The notes: generated by a model not told the origin, from the letters alone. 64,000 nucleotides of DNA from Chryseobacterium pennae (GCF_003385515.1 NZ_QNVT01000003.1:124001-188000), one strand, 5' to 3'; positions 1-8,837 are shown, counted from the first letter of the stretch. Program-made: numbers and translations.

Positions 1-636
1 GGGAATACGATTATTGGTTCCGCAAATCCGAATCCTTATGTCTGGAAGGCAGCAACCGGAGTGACGTATATAACGCACCCCAATGCTTCATTTTCTTTTA
101 AAGGAGGGGCAACGGGGGTTTCTGGAGATGGCACAAGGGTTATCGGCTTTTACAGGGCATTTGGAGCGCCACCAATGTCTGGAGAAGGTTTTATCTGGAC
201 AGAAGAGAGTGGACGTATTAACCTCAATGACTATGCAACAAGTTTAGGAATTGATACTAATGGTGTGATAATGGGGCTTCCATTGGCCATTTCTCAGGAT
301 GGTAAAAAAATAGCAGGAATGGGAATGAATGCCTCTAATCAGATGGTCGCATTTTATCTGGACCTTACAGGATATTTATCTGTGAGAGATGTAGAAAATG
401 ATAAAAATAAAAGCTCAATCAGTATTTATCCTAATCCGGTAAATGATATTTTATACTTTAAAGGATCCGGAAAAATTGAAAAGGCAGAAGTTTATAATAT
501 GGTAGGGCAAATAGTGAAAGCATTCCCATCCATAGAGGATCAGATTGATGTATCATCTTTACCGAAAGGAAACTATGTACTTCAGCTTTCAGAGAAAGGA
601 GGTAAACAACAGAACCATAAATTTATCAAGAAGTAA
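1..636 (+). CDS. C-terminal part of a T9SS-secreted HAF-repeat-like protein (5' truncated by window)
   Basis: The open frame already runs at base 1, so the true start lies outside the window; a GTG at 61 is not the real start. The visible part contains short repeats built around 'SGDGTRVIGF' and 'SQDGKKIAGM', which look like HAF-type extracellular repeats. The last ~70 residues form a type A T9SS sorting domain: a 'YPNPV' motif, then 'VYNMVGQIVK', then 'LPKGNYVLQL' and a basic end (KFIKK). Proteins of this kind are exported by Sec, moved across the outer membrane by T9SS, and cleaved or anchored at the surface. Function beyond that is unknown. A hairpin terminator follows at 669. Confidence 0.8.
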   Translation, partial: GNTIIGSANPNPYVWKAATGVTYITHPNASFSFKGGATGVSGDGTRVIGFYRAFGAPPMSGEGFIWTEESGRINLNDYATSLGIDTNGVIMGLPLAISQDGKKIAGMGMNASNQMVAFYLDLTGYLSVRDVENDKNKSSISIYPNPVNDILYFKGSGKIEKAEVYNMVGQIVKAFPSIEDQIDVSSLPKGNYVLQLSEKGGKQQNHKFIKK

Positions 637-668
637 AATCAGCAAATTTTAATAATAGTTATACCATG

Positions 669-704
669 AATAGCTGCTTTCAATATTGGAGGTAGCTATT
701 TTTG
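669..704 (+). terminator. Probable rho-independent terminator
   Basis: A 7 bp stem (AATAGCT at 669-675 pairing with AGCTATT at 694-700) is followed by a short T run. It sits 33 bp after the T9SS protein stop codon. Confidence 0.55.
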
Positions 705-869
705 TAAATTGATAAATATCAGAAAAAGGAAATGATGAAAGATGATAAAGAGTAATAATACCATCTTTTTCCCCTTTTTAAAGTAGTTTTATGACGACTT
801 TCAGGAATAGTAAAGTTAAAAATGACTTTCAGTTTCCTGACTTCAGGTTATATCCAAATAAGTCCGTTC

Positions 870-899
870 TTGTCTAATACATTTAAAAAACTATCTTTG
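870..899 (+). promoter_or_regulatory. Bacteroidota-type promoter of the cobalamin operon
   Basis: TTG at 870-872, a 19 bp spacer, then TATCTTTG at 892-899, which fits the Bacteroidota primary sigma consensus TTG/TAnnTTTG exactly. Transcription would begin just before the cobalamin riboswitch. Confidence 0.75.
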
Positions 900-904
900 C
901 AAAA

Positions 905-1055
905 ATTTTGGTTTCCAGTATATTGGAATGAAAAGGGAATTGGGTGAAACTCCCAAACTGTCCCCGCAACTGTAGATCGCAATAAAAATTTCTGTACACA
1001 GCCACTGTATAAAACGGGAAGGCGCAGAAAGCGAAAGTCAGGAGACCTGCCAGAA
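905..1055 (+). promoter_or_regulatory. Cobalamin (AdoCbl) riboswitch
   Basis: The conserved blocks of the B12 riboswitch occur in order: GGGAAttGGGTGAAACTCCC at 934-953, the ACTGTCCCCGCAACTGTA core at 956-973, GCCACTG near 1001, GGGAAGGCG at 1016-1024, and the B12 box AGTCAGGAGACCTGCC at 1036-1051. It lies between a promoter and a BtuB-like receptor, so B12 would be expected to repress receptor and lipoprotein expression. With no intrinsic terminator before the ATG, control of translation initiation is the likely mode (inference). Confidence 0.95.
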
Positions 1056-1100
1056 TAATAATCAAAAAACATATTGCTTTCGGAGGAAAAGTAGAATAAT

Positions 1101-2933
1101 ATGGATATAAAAAGATCTCTAATACTGTTTTTGTCATCATATGGCTGCTTTCTTTTCGGACAGGAGAAAGCTGTTGATACAATTTATATCTTCGATAGCC
1201 AGATGAACAAGGTGAAACAATTTCATCCTGTGAAAACAATCAATGCTGAAGAGGTTGAAAAAAACTCCAGCAATCTTTCAGAACTCTTAAGATTTCAGTC
1301 TTCAATTTATATTAAAGAAAATGCACGTGGTGGATCTGCTTCACCATCTTTTAGAGGAACTACTGCTCAGCAGACATCCTTTGTCTGGAACGGAATTAAT
1401 GTTAATTCCAATTTTCTGGGCCAGGGAGATGTAAACAATCTTTCCCTGTTCGGGTATGATCAGATTGGAATAAAGGCAGGCGGCGGAAGTGTTACTTATG
1501 GTTCCGGAGCTATTGGAGGTAGTATTCATCTGGATAATAGCCTTAATTTCAATAAAGGCTTTCATGGAACATTGTTCTCTGAGGCAGGTTCTTTCAATAC
1601 CTACAATAATTTTGTTAAAGGCTCTTACAGCAATGATAAATTCAGTTTTAAAGCTTCCGGAAATTATTCTGTTAGTAAGAATGCTTACGAAGTAAACAAA
1701 GAACCTAGGAATTATATAAATCTTAACGGGGAGTATTATAATACGAACTTTAATATTGCTGCCGCTTATAAATTAGCTCCTCATCATCAGATTTCATGGA
1801 TTTCAGAATGGTTTAACGGACAACAACATTTTCCAATTATCTTTGATAAGGAAACGAAAACGAAATATGAGACTCAAAATGTAAGAAGTCTGATTTCCTG
1901 GGACTGGAATAAAACAAGCTTTAATAACTCTTTTAAAGTAGCTTATACAGAAGAAAATTTTCAGTATTTTAATGATATAGAAAGACCTAAATTCAGTAGT
2001 GGGACCGGAAGGAACTATATTCTGAAGAATGATTTCAATTATTTTCTTACCTCAAAATGGAACTTCAATATCATTGGAGAATACCAGCTGAATAAAGGCG
2101 AAGGCTATGGATCCGGAATAGATCAGGTAAGCCGGAATATGGGGTCTGTTGCCGGTTTGATAAGATATTTTCCTACCACTGATTTACGTATTGAAGCTGG
2201 AATAAGACAGGATTTTGTTGGAGTGACTAAGTCACCTCTTTTATTTTCTTTTTCAGGAAAATGGAATGCTTTACGCTGGTATAATCTTGGATTAAGTGTT
2301 TCAAGGAATTTCAGAGCCCCTTCTTTCAATGATCTGTACTGGAGACCTGGAGGAAATGAAGATCTAAAACCGGAAACCTCTTACCAGTTTGAATTGAGAA
2401 ATCAGTTTAAAGTCGGTGATTTCAAACTTTCCGTGGTTCCTTATTATATGGATATCAGAGATATGATAAGATGGCTTCCTAATTCTTTAGGGATTTATAG
2501 CCCTGTAAATACAGAGCATGTAAGATCTTACGGAGTGGAAACCCAAGCGGAATTTGCTAAACGTTTTGGTAAGCATTTTCTGAATGTAGGTTTAGGATAT
2601 AGTTACACAAATTCTCAGGATTTGGAAAAAAAGAAACAGCTGATGTACGTTCCCTTCCATAAATTTACCGGAAATGTTGATTATCAGTATGAATTCATAA
2701 AAGTATATGCTCAGGGATTGTTTACCGGGCTTACTTATACAGACTCCAATGAGAAGAAAAGTGAGGCTCTGAAAGAATATTTTATAATGAATGCTGGCGT
2801 TGGAGCTACATTTTTTAAAAATTATACACTGGGTTTTAAAATCAATAATATATTCAATCAGACTTATTATACCATGTTTGCTTATCCGCTACCCGGAAGG
2901 AATTACAGTGTGAATTTAAATATCAATTTTTAA
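1101..2933 (+). CDS. btuB: TonB-dependent outer membrane receptor for vitamin B12 (BtuB-like)
   Basis: This 610-residue protein carries a signal peptide ending near 'GCFLFGQ', a plug domain (about 40-150, with the 'PSFRGTTAQQTSFVWNGI' type motif and 'GGGSVTYGSGAIGGSI') and a beta-barrel ending in the aromatic-rich strand 'PGRNYSVNLNINF', typical of outer membrane insertion. The length matches BtuB/FepA-type receptors without an N-terminal carboxypeptidase-like domain. The assignment to cobalamin rests mainly on the B12 riboswitch directly upstream; sequence alone would only say TonB receptor. It imports corrinoids across the outer membrane using TonB energy. The next gene begins 18 bp downstream and is very likely co-transcribed. 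Confidence 0.88.
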   Translation: MDIKRSLILFLSSYGCFLFGQEKAVDTIYIFDSQMNKVKQFHPVKTINAEEVEKNSSNLSELLRFQSSIYIKENARGGSASPSFRGTTAQQTSFVWNGINVNSNFLGQGDVNNLSLFGYDQIGIKAGGGSVTYGSGAIGGSIHLDNSLNFNKGFHGTLFSEAGSFNTYNNFVKGSYSNDKFSFKASGNYSVSKNAYEVNKEPRNYINLNGEYYNTNFNIAAAYKLAPHHQISWISEWFNGQQHFPIIFDKETKTKYETQNVRSLISWDWNKTSFNNSFKVAYTEENFQYFNDIERPKFSSGTGRNYILKNDFNYFLTSKWNFNIIGEYQLNKGEGYGSGIDQVSRNMGSVAGLIRYFPTTDLRIEAGIRQDFVGVTKSPLLFSFSGKWNALRWYNLGLSVSRNFRAPSFNDLYWRPGGNEDLKPETSYQFELRNQFKVGDFKLSVVPYYMDIRDMIRWLPNSLGIYSPVNTEHVRSYGVETQAEFAKRFGKHFLNVGLGYSYTNSQDLEKKKQLMYVPFHKFTGNVDYQYEFIKVYAQGLFTGLTYTDSNEKKSEALKEYFIMNAGVGATFFKNYTLGFKINNIFNQTYYTMFAYPLPGRNYSVNLNINF

Positions 2934-2951
2934 AAATAAAATTTAATATAT

Positions 2952-4013
2952 ATGAATATCAAAAGAATTTTACCTCTTGCATTTGCTTCAATGCTACTTT
3001 TTAACGTTTCATGTAGCAGCGATAATGATGCTGAAACAAATGAAACGCAAGTGGATTATACAAACGGAATACTTGTTTCTAATGAAGGTGGTTTTACAAA
3101 ACCTACTTCTGATGTTACTTTTATTAGTAATAATCTGGGAACAGTTTATAGTAATATTTATGCTAACAATAATAAAGGGGAAGCTTTCGGAAAAGTACTT
3201 CAGAGTATAGGTTTTAGCGGAGATAAAGCATATCTTGTTGCCAATATTCCTAACAAAATTGATATTGTAAACCGAAAAACATTTAAAGTACAAACTACAG
3301 TAACGGAGAATCTTGACAATCCAAGATATATTGCATTCTCAGGGAATAAATTTTTTGTAACAAATAATAACTTTTCCGGTAAAAAGAAAGTAAATGCTTA
3401 TAATATTTCAGATAACGCTTATGTTGGGAGCATTGAATTTCCACGTTTAGCTGAAAAGGTAGTAGAAGCAGAAGGTAATATCATAGTGCAGACAGATGGT
3501 GTTGGGTATGATGCTGTTTTTAATGAGATTCCAACTGGGTACACTATTACTGTCGTAAATCCTTCTACGATGGTGAATCCTACCACCATTACATTACCTG
3601 CAAAAGGAATTATAAAAGACCTTATTGCTTACAAAGGGATTGCTTATGTATTAGTTGCTGATACAACAGATTCATATATTTACAAAATCAATTCAGCAGC
3701 AGGAAACTATACTACCACTACGCTTACCAGCATTCCTAATGTGCAGAAATTGAGAGCTTATAATAATGAATTCTTTTTTATTACCGATACCAGAAAAATA
3801 TATGAAAAGCCTATTGTTGCGGGAGCTCCAATAATGCCTGTTGCAACAGCTGTAGGGAATGTGTATGGGTTTGATGTTATTGATGGAAAGATATTTGCTG
3901 CTGAAACAAACTTTACTGAAGATGGTAAAGTGAATGTTTATGATGCATTAAGTGGTACTTTAGTAAAAACCTTTACTGCAGGTGTTGGAACAAACGGTTT
4001 CTATAAAAACTAA
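2952..4013 (+). CDS. Surface lipoprotein, DUF5074/YncE-like beta-propeller (BtuG-like)
   Basis: The 353-residue product has a lipoprotein signal peptide with lipobox 'LLFNVSC', followed by acidic residues. The body has repeating beta-propeller blades such as 'VDIVNRKTFKVQTTV', 'VNAYNISDNAYVGSI' and 'VNVYDALSGTLVKTF', as in YncE/DUF5074 proteins. In Bacteroides, BtuG is a surface beta-propeller lipoprotein that binds B12 with very high affinity and sits on BtuB. Position directly after a riboswitch-controlled BtuB suggests the same job here, but this is inference from gene order and fold. It is the last gene of the B12 operon. Confidence 0.75.
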   Translation: MNIKRILPLAFASMLLFNVSCSSDNDAETNETQVDYTNGILVSNEGGFTKPTSDVTFISNNLGTVYSNIYANNNKGEAFGKVLQSIGFSGDKAYLVANIPNKIDIVNRKTFKVQTTVTENLDNPRYIAFSGNKFFVTNNNFSGKKKVNAYNISDNAYVGSIEFPRLAEKVVEAEGNIIVQTDGVGYDAVFNEIPTGYTITVVNPSTMVNPTTITLPAKGIIKDLIAYKGIAYVLVADTTDSYIYKINSAAGNYTTTTLTSIPNVQKLRAYNNEFFFITDTRKIYEKPIVAGAPIMPVATAVGNVYGFDVIDGKIFAAETNFTEDGKVNVYDALSGTLVKTFTAGVGTNGFYKN

Positions 4014-4072
4014 AAATTGCGCTTCGGCGTATATAATATAATTTTTTATTTTTTCATCATTTGTGTTTTTTT

Positions 4073-4100
4073 CCGGGCGGGTTCTAAAGAACCCGCCCGG
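4073..4100. repeat. Perfect 12 bp GC-rich inverted repeat
   Basis: CCGGGCGGGTTC, a TAAA loop, then GAACCCGCCCGG. It is strikingly GC-rich for this genome. It follows the B12 operon and probably ends it, but no T run follows on either strand, so a classic intrinsic terminator is not shown. Confidence 0.7.
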
Positions 4101-4123
4101 CTTTGGTATATACTTCATTGAGG

Positions 4124-4161
4124 CATAAAAAAAGCTGGATGATCTTTCATTATCCAGCTTT
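4124..4161 (-). terminator. Rho-independent terminator of the CCA-adding enzyme gene
   Basis: AAAGCTGGAT (4131-4140) pairs with ATCCAGCTTT (4152-4161); read on the minus strand the stem is followed by a run of seven T. It lies 21 bp after the cca stop codon. Confidence 0.8.
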
Positions 4162-4182
4162 ACTTTATTATTGAGTAAAAAT

Positions 4183-5604
4183 TTAGCTCATTGTTAATCC
4201 CAGCTTTTCAGCTTCAGCAATGACAAATTTTGTAGCTTCTTCCTTTTCATTAGGTATTTCTCCTTCAAGGATAGCTTCTTTTACTTTTTCCTTTAAAATC
4301 CCGATCTCACGGCCCGGCTGAAGGTTGAACATTTGCATAATCTCTTCTCCGGTAATAGGAGGTTGGAAGTTTCTTACCTGGTCCTTTTCCTCTACCTCTT
4401 TGATCTTAACAGCTACATATTCAAAATTTTTCTTAAACTTTTCCTGCTTTTTAGAGTTTTTAGTCGTGATATCTGCTTTACAAAGTGTAAACAGATCTTC
4501 AAGGTTTTCCCCGGCATCAAATAAAAGCCTTCTTAATGCAGAATCTGAAGTATCATCTGTAATCAGGGCAATAGGTCTGGAAGAAAGTTTTACCATCTTC
4601 TGAACGTATTTCATATCACTTCCCAATGGCAATTTTAATCTTTGGAAAAGAGTTTTTACCATCTTGGAACCTAAGAATTCATGTCCATGGAACGTCCATC
4701 CTGTGCCTTCCACAAATTTTTTCGTAGGGGCCTTTCCTATATCGTGAAGCAGAGCAGCCCAACGCAGCCAAAGGTTATCGGTATTTACAGAAATATTATC
4801 TACTACTTCAAGAGTGTGATAGAAATTATCTTTGTGAGTTTGTCCTTCAACTTCTTCTACACCTTTAAGCTCGATCAATTCGGGAATAACAAGCTTTAAA
4901 AGCCCTGTTTGTTCCATTAATTTTAATCCTGCAGAAGGTTTTTCAGATAACATAATCTTGTTAAATTCCACCATAATCCTTTCCATAGAAACAATCTTGA
5001 TCCTTTCTGCTTCCTGCCTGATGGCTTCTAAAGAATGCTCTTCAATCGTAAAGTTTAAGGTGGAGGCAAATCGCACTGCTCTCATCATTCTCAAAGGATC
5101 ATCAGAATAGGTTTGAGCAGGTTCTAAAGGAGTTCTTAAAATTTCTTTTTCAAGATCTTCAACTCCGTTGAACGGATCAATAAGATCTCCGAAATTATCT
5201 TTGTTCAGAGAAATGGCCATCGCATTGATGGTGAAATCTCTTCTTTTCTGATCATCTTCCAAAGTTCCGCCCTCTACTTCCGGCTTTCGGCTGTTTTCTG
5301 TGTAGCTTTCTTTTCTTGCACCTACAAATTCCAGCTCAAGATCTTTATATTTAATCATAGCGGTTCCATAGGTTTTGAATACAGAAACCTTTAATTTAGG
5401 ATCAATATCCTGAGCTACATTCTGAGCCAGTTCAATACCGCTTTGTTCAGTTACAAAATCTATATCCGTAGATGCCTTTCTCTTCATCAGAAGATCACGG
5501 ACATATCCACCGACAATATATACCGACTGGTTGTTCTTTTCTGCAGCTTCAGAAATTATTTTAAAAAGTTTTAAATTCTTATTTTGAGTAAGATTAATTT
5601 TCAT
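4183..5604 (-). CDS. cca: CCA tRNA nucleotidyltransferase with HD domain
   Basis: This 473-residue enzyme adds or repairs the 3' CCA end of tRNAs in the cytoplasm, using CTP and ATP. The N-terminal nucleotidyltransferase domain shows 'VGGYVRDLL' followed by the metal-binding 'STDIDFV' (D-x-D). The RNA-binding head has 'RRDFTINAMA' and 'DDPLRMMRAVRFAS'. An HD phosphohydrolase-like domain follows with 'LLHDIGKAPTKKF'. Family order and length fit bacterial class II enzymes of the PcnB/Cca type with an HD domain. Poly(A) polymerase is the alternative in some lineages; in Bacteroidota a CCA-adding role is most likely. The upstream gene is 37 bp away on the same strand. Confidence 0.92.
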   Translation of the reverse strand: MKINLTQNKNLKLFKIISEAAEKNNQSVYIVGGYVRDLLMKRKASTDIDFVTEQSGIELAQNVAQDIDPKLKVSVFKTYGTAMIKYKDLELEFVGARKESYTENSRKPEVEGGTLEDDQKRRDFTINAMAISLNKDNFGDLIDPFNGVEDLEKEILRTPLEPAQTYSDDPLRMMRAVRFASTLNFTIEEHSLEAIRQEAERIKIVSMERIMVEFNKIMLSEKPSAGLKLMEQTGLLKLVIPELIELKGVEEVEGQTHKDNFYHTLEVVDNISVNTDNLWLRWAALLHDIGKAPTKKFVEGTGWTFHGHEFLGSKMVKTLFQRLKLPLGSDMKYVQKMVKLSSRPIALITDDTSDSALRRLLFDAGENLEDLFTLCKADITTKNSKKQEKFKKNFEYVAVKIKEVEEKDQVRNFQPPITGEEIMQMFNLQPGREIGILKEKVKEAILEGEIPNEKEEATKFVIAEAEKLGLTMS

Positions 5605-5641
5605 CGTTTATAATAGCGTCAATTTCTACCAATTCCGTTCA

Positions 5642-5986
5642 TTAGTCATAATGAGCGTACATTCTGTTTATTTTTCCTTCTTCATCAAAAAACATCACTT
5701 CTACAGCGCGTTTATCCATAATGGATTTATAAAATAATGCTACAGAATTTACTCCTGCCGTGGAATGGATCAGATCAAAATACAGATCAGGAAATTTATT
5801 CAATGCCTTTCTCCAATATTCACGAACGGTGTCTTTTCCTTTCAAAGAACTTTCTCTTCCTCCGGTAGCCATGACAATCATGGGAGTGGTAATCTCAATA
5901 TCATCGGAATAGTGGGAGAGGATATCCTCCAAATCATGAGAGTTCCAGACATTTATCCATGTTTGAGCGAATTCCTGATGATTCAT
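5642..5986 (-). CDS. NTF2-like / SnoaL-fold protein
   Basis: A small (114-residue) protein with the cone-shaped NTF2/SnoaL fold signature: 'WINVWNSHDLEDILSHYSDD' near the start and a beta-rich end ('FYKSIMDKRAVEVMFFDEEG'). Such proteins bind small ligands or act as isomerases or cyclases; the substrate cannot be read from sequence. I place the start at the ATG at 5986. A longer frame opening with TTG at 6016 is unlikely, since that TTG is part of a TATCTTTG promoter -7 element on the minus strand. Confidence 0.75.
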   Translation of the reverse strand: MNHQEFAQTWINVWNSHDLEDILSHYSDDIEITTPMIVMATGGRESSLKGKDTVREYWRKALNKFPDLYFDLIHSTAGVNSVALFYKSIMDKRAVEVMFFDEEGKINRMYAHYD

Positions 5987-6169
5987 AGCATGTATTTTAC
6001 AAGTTGGATTTTGCAAAGATAGAATTAAAAAAAAGAAATCCTGTCGATATGAACAGACAAGACTCTAAAAATTAAATCTATTACCCTGAATTTTAAAGTA
6101 AGGAAGATAGAGGCTGGAAGTTCACATTAGAATTCAGTAACTTCCTGATTCCATCCTCTGGCGTTCTTT

Positions 6170-6718
6170 TTATTCTCTAAGAACTTTGATCCTGTTATCG
6201 CTCCAGATTTTGATCACTGAGGATCCTGAATATTTTGAAACCTTATCTCTGTCTTCTTCCACAGCATAATCCACAAGTTCAATAATTTCTGAAGAAATAT
6301 CCGAAAACTTCAACGGGCTTTTATCACCACTGAAATTAGCAGATGTAGAAACCAATGGCTTGTTCAGTTTAGTGATTAGTTTTTTACAAAAGTCATTTTT
6401 TACCAATCTGATTCCGATACTGCCATCTTCTGCTAATAATTCTTTAGGCAAACCTCTTGGGTTTTCGTAAACAATAGTTACCGGTTTTTCACTTAAATCA
6501 ATAATTTCCCATGCCATTTCGGGAACATCTACCAGATCCTGAAGTCTCTTTTCAGATTCTACCAGAATAATCATAGATTTATTTTTCTCGCGTTTTTTGA
6601 TATCAAAAATTTTGTTGACAGCTTCTATATTGGTCGCATCACAACCAATTCCCCAAATGGTATCAGTAGGGTAAAGAATCGTTCCGCCAGATTTTAATAT
6701 TTCAATAATAGGTTCCAT
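6170..6718 (-). CDS. L-threonylcarbamoyladenylate synthase (Sua5/YciO/YrdC family)
   Basis: It makes threonylcarbamoyl-AMP from threonine, bicarbonate and ATP, the first step of the t6A modification of tRNAs that read ANN codons. The YrdC fold is shown by 'GGTILYPTDTIWGIGCDA', 'FDIKKREKNKSMIILV' and 'KPLVSTSANFSG'. At 182 residues it is a single-domain enzyme without the Sua5 C-terminal extension. The start is set at ATG 6718; a frame reaching 6853 would add 45 hydrophobic residues with no family match and would cross a likely promoter (TTG, 18 bp, TACCTTTA on the minus strand). A closely related YciO-type function is possible. Confidence 0.88.
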   Translation of the reverse strand: MEPIIEILKSGGTILYPTDTIWGIGCDATNIEAVNKIFDIKKREKNKSMIILVESEKRLQDLVDVPEMAWEIIDLSEKPVTIVYENPRGLPKELLAEDGSIGIRLVKNDFCKKLITKLNKPLVSTSANFSGDKSPLKFSDISSEIIELVDYAVEEDRDKVSKYSGSSVIKIWSDNRIKVLRE

Positions 6719-6871
6719 ATTTTTTATGTATTCAAAACAATGGATAAAGGTAGAGAATCTGTGAATTTTGAACAAAAAAATGAGGATAAAAAGGACAGTG
6801 TATTGAAGGTTTTTAATTTTGGATAAAATGGATGGAGGGGCTATAAAGATCAAACTAATAGATCAGGAGAT

Positions 6872-7462
6872 CTATCCATGAAACAGAGAACTGAAATAAC
6901 CTTTATTTTTAGCTTTCGTTTCAATCTTTTTCTGTTGGAGAATTTTTTTAAGATCCATTCTCATCAAATGCTGAGATAATAATACTGGAAAATTAGATTT
7001 AGAACCTTCTTTGATTAAAGTATAAAGGATAGAATGGTCTTTGAAAAAGATAATTGTTGTTTGCTCATAAATTCCTGGACTGTATAAGTCTATTGGTTCG
7101 TTAAGATATATTAGATTATTGGCAGGTCTGGATATTCTGTAGCGCTTTTGAGCATATCTGATAATTCTATCTTTTGCTTCATTTTTTGAAATATTAAATT
7201 TAACTTCCTTTAAATGTTTTTCGGTGAACTTACAATATAGTAGATATAAACTAGAGAAAAATAAGCAAACTAGAATAGTATATTCCAGACTATTATTAAG
7301 TGATAGTATGGTTTTTCTAAATCCCCATATAGAAATTCCTGCTAACATTAAAAAAAGAACATATAATATCAAATTATCAAATTGATCCAACCACTCTTCT
7401 TCAAAGATTAACTTTTTAGATTGAATACTTTTTGTAATGTCTAGTTTTTTTAATGATCTCAT
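6872..7462 (-). CDS. Hypothetical membrane protein with two transmembrane segments
   Basis: Not recognised. The 196-residue protein has two hydrophobic helices (about residues 29-50 and 58-78), then a ~115-residue soluble part that is basic and ends in a Lys-rich helix ('LKKILQQKKIETKAKNKG'). The layout (two N-terminal helices, then a 'VKFNISKNEAKDRIIRYAQ' segment and an aromatic beta-rich section) resembles small YcxB-like membrane proteins, but I cannot confirm membership. The product would sit in the inner membrane with its tail probably cytoplasmic. Confidence 0.6.
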   Translation of the reverse strand: MRSLKKLDITKSIQSKKLIFEEEWLDQFDNLILYVLFLMLAGISIWGFRKTILSLNNSLEYTILVCLFFSSLYLLYCKFTEKHLKEVKFNISKNEAKDRIIRYAQKRYRISRPANNLIYLNEPIDLYSPGIYEQTTIIFFKDHSILYTLIKEGSKSNFPVLLSQHLMRMDLKKILQQKKIETKAKNKGYFSSLFHG

Positions 7463-7589
7463 GTTGAAAATAGATGAGTTTGGAACCAGATTGTAGTTTT
7501 AAATTCTAATAAATTTAATAATTATTATTAAATAGAATAGTAATAGTTAAAAATAAAAGTGGGATAGTACAAATAATCTGGATTTATTA

Positions 7590-7705
7590 AGTTTCGGCTA
7601 AAGTCCGTCCTTATTGATGTTTTATGTATGTGGAAATTGTAAATGTGTTATTTATTCTTTATCAACAATAAATAATACATTCAATTGGCTTTAGCCAAAA
7701 CTTAC
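7590..7705. repeat. Dispersed intergenic repeat, copy A (GGCTTTAGCC element, inverted)
   Basis: The segment begins with GTTTCGGCTAAAGTCC (7591) and ends with TTGGCTTTAGCCAAAAC (7686-7702), so its ends form an inverted repeat. The part up to 7622, read in reverse, matches the CATYAATAGGGNNGGGCTTTAG core found at 45415-45441 and 54680-54705. It lies between the ends of unrelated genes. Confidence 0.65.
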
Positions 7706-7712
7706 TATTTCA

Positions 7713-8225
7713 TTACATCCATCCTATTTTTGGCAAATATCTTTCCTCAATAATGTTCAGGTGGTGATAATTATGTCCGATAATCAATTTTCCTATGGTT
7801 TCCACTGAAATTTCATTGCCATTGGCAATACCTGTGTACTGTAAAGCTACAGGATTCATGGTTTCCAATAGAATCTGAGAAGATTTTCTTACCAGTTTGT
7901 ATTCTTCCAGTAAAGATTCCAGAGATCTTTCACTGGCGAAAGATTGTTCAGCGTATTCATTTTCATCAAATCCGGGAAGGTTGTTTTTATCACCTCTTGC
8001 AAAAGCTAATATTCTGTATTGAAAAACTCTTTCAGTATCTGATAAGTGAAGAAGTAATCCTTTTAAAGTCCATTTACCTTCAGCGTAGGCAAACTTTGAC
8101 TGCTCTTCAGTAAGATTGGAATAAATTCCCACAGTTTTTTCTTCTGTTTTTTTTAATTCGGCTAGCCAGTCACCTTGAGGAATCAGGTCTAAATATCTTT
8201 GGATGTATTTTTGAAAATCGGTCAT
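7713..8225 (-). CDS. DinB family protein
   Basis: A 170-residue four-helix-bundle protein of the DinB/DUF664 superfamily. The family's metal-binding histidines are visible in 'LLLHLSDTERVFQYR' (about 55-69) and 'GHNYHHLNIIEERYLP' near the C-terminus. Homologues include damage-induced proteins and thiol-S-transferases such as bacillithiol or mycothiol transferases; the true reaction here is unknown. It starts with ATG and is followed downstream by a dispersed repeat element. Confidence 0.85.
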   Translation of the reverse strand: MTDFQKYIQRYLDLIPQGDWLAELKKTEEKTVGIYSNLTEEQSKFAYAEGKWTLKGLLLHLSDTERVFQYRILAFARGDKNNLPGFDENEYAEQSFASERSLESLLEEYKLVRKSSQILLETMNPVALQYTGIANGNEISVETIGKLIIGHNYHHLNIIEERYLPKIGWM

Positions 8226-8323
8226 GGTTTTTGAGAATTATAAGTTAGGGTTAAAATTCGGTTTTTCGGATGTAAATGAATTGATTAATAGTGTTCTATT
8301 ATTCATTACTTATTTTCCATTTC

Positions 8324-8770
8324 TTATGAATTGCTCCATTCATAGAAATTCACAGAGTCATAGAGCTCAAAACCACAGGAAGGATATAGCTGATTACCCA
8401 CGTCATTGCTTTTTCCTGTTTCAAGCAGGATGCCGCAGGCATTTGAAGCTTTACATAGTTCTTTTGATTTTTCGATAAGTTCTTTTGAATACCCTTTTCC
8501 TCTATGGTTAGCATTGATATACAAATCATTCAGAAGCCAATAGCGCTGCATTCTTGTGGATGAAAATATTGGATATAACTGAACAAAGCCAGTAAGTAAT
8601 CCATTTTCTTCTGCAACAAAAATTTCAGAATCTTTGTTTTGAAGTCTTTCCTGAAGAAAATCTGCAGCAGCAGGGATATCAGATGCCTTATGATAGAATA
8701 TTCTGTATTGATCGAACAGCTCAGCCAACTGAGACAAATCTGCAATGACTGCTTTTCTCGTATTTTTCAT
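8324..8770 (-). CDS. GNAT family N-acetyltransferase
   Basis: A 148-residue single-domain acetyltransferase. The GNAT motif A is visible as 'LNDLYINANHRGKGYSKELI' (acetyl-CoA pyrophosphate loop R-G-K-G-Y-S), and motif B as 'ACGILLETGKSNDVGNQLY' then 'YPSCGFELYDSVNFYEW'. The end 'NFYEWS' is common to aminoglycoside- and polyamine-type GNATs. Acetyl-CoA is the donor; the acceptor is not predictable. Confidence 0.85.
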   Translation of the reverse strand: MKNTRKAVIADLSQLAELFDQYRIFYHKASDIPAAADFLQERLQNKDSEIFVAEENGLLTGFVQLYPIFSSTRMQRYWLLNDLYINANHRGKGYSKELIEKSKELCKASNACGILLETGKSNDVGNQLYPSCGFELYDSVNFYEWSNS

Positions 8771-8790
8771 AGATATGTGATGGTGATAAT

Positions 8791-8826
8791 AAAAATGAGA
8801 AAGATATTAAATCCTTCTCATTTTTT
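8791..8826 (-). terminator. Rho-independent terminator of metB
   Basis: TGAGAAAGAT (8796-8805) and ATCCTTCTCA (8811-8820) form an imperfect stem flanked by an A run on one side and a T run on the other. It could stop transcription on the minus strand 12 bp after the metB stop. Confidence 0.65.
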
Positions 8827-8837
8827 ATTGTGATATT

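Noticed and set aside
883..1239. Minus-strand open frames across the start of the BtuB-like gene
   Set aside because: They cover the riboswitch and the receptor start in reverse; there is no family pattern and the riboswitch explains the sequence.
5987..6016. TTG start at 6016 for the NTF2-like protein
   Set aside because: That TTG forms the end of a TATCTTTG -7 element; ATG 5986 is the plausible start.
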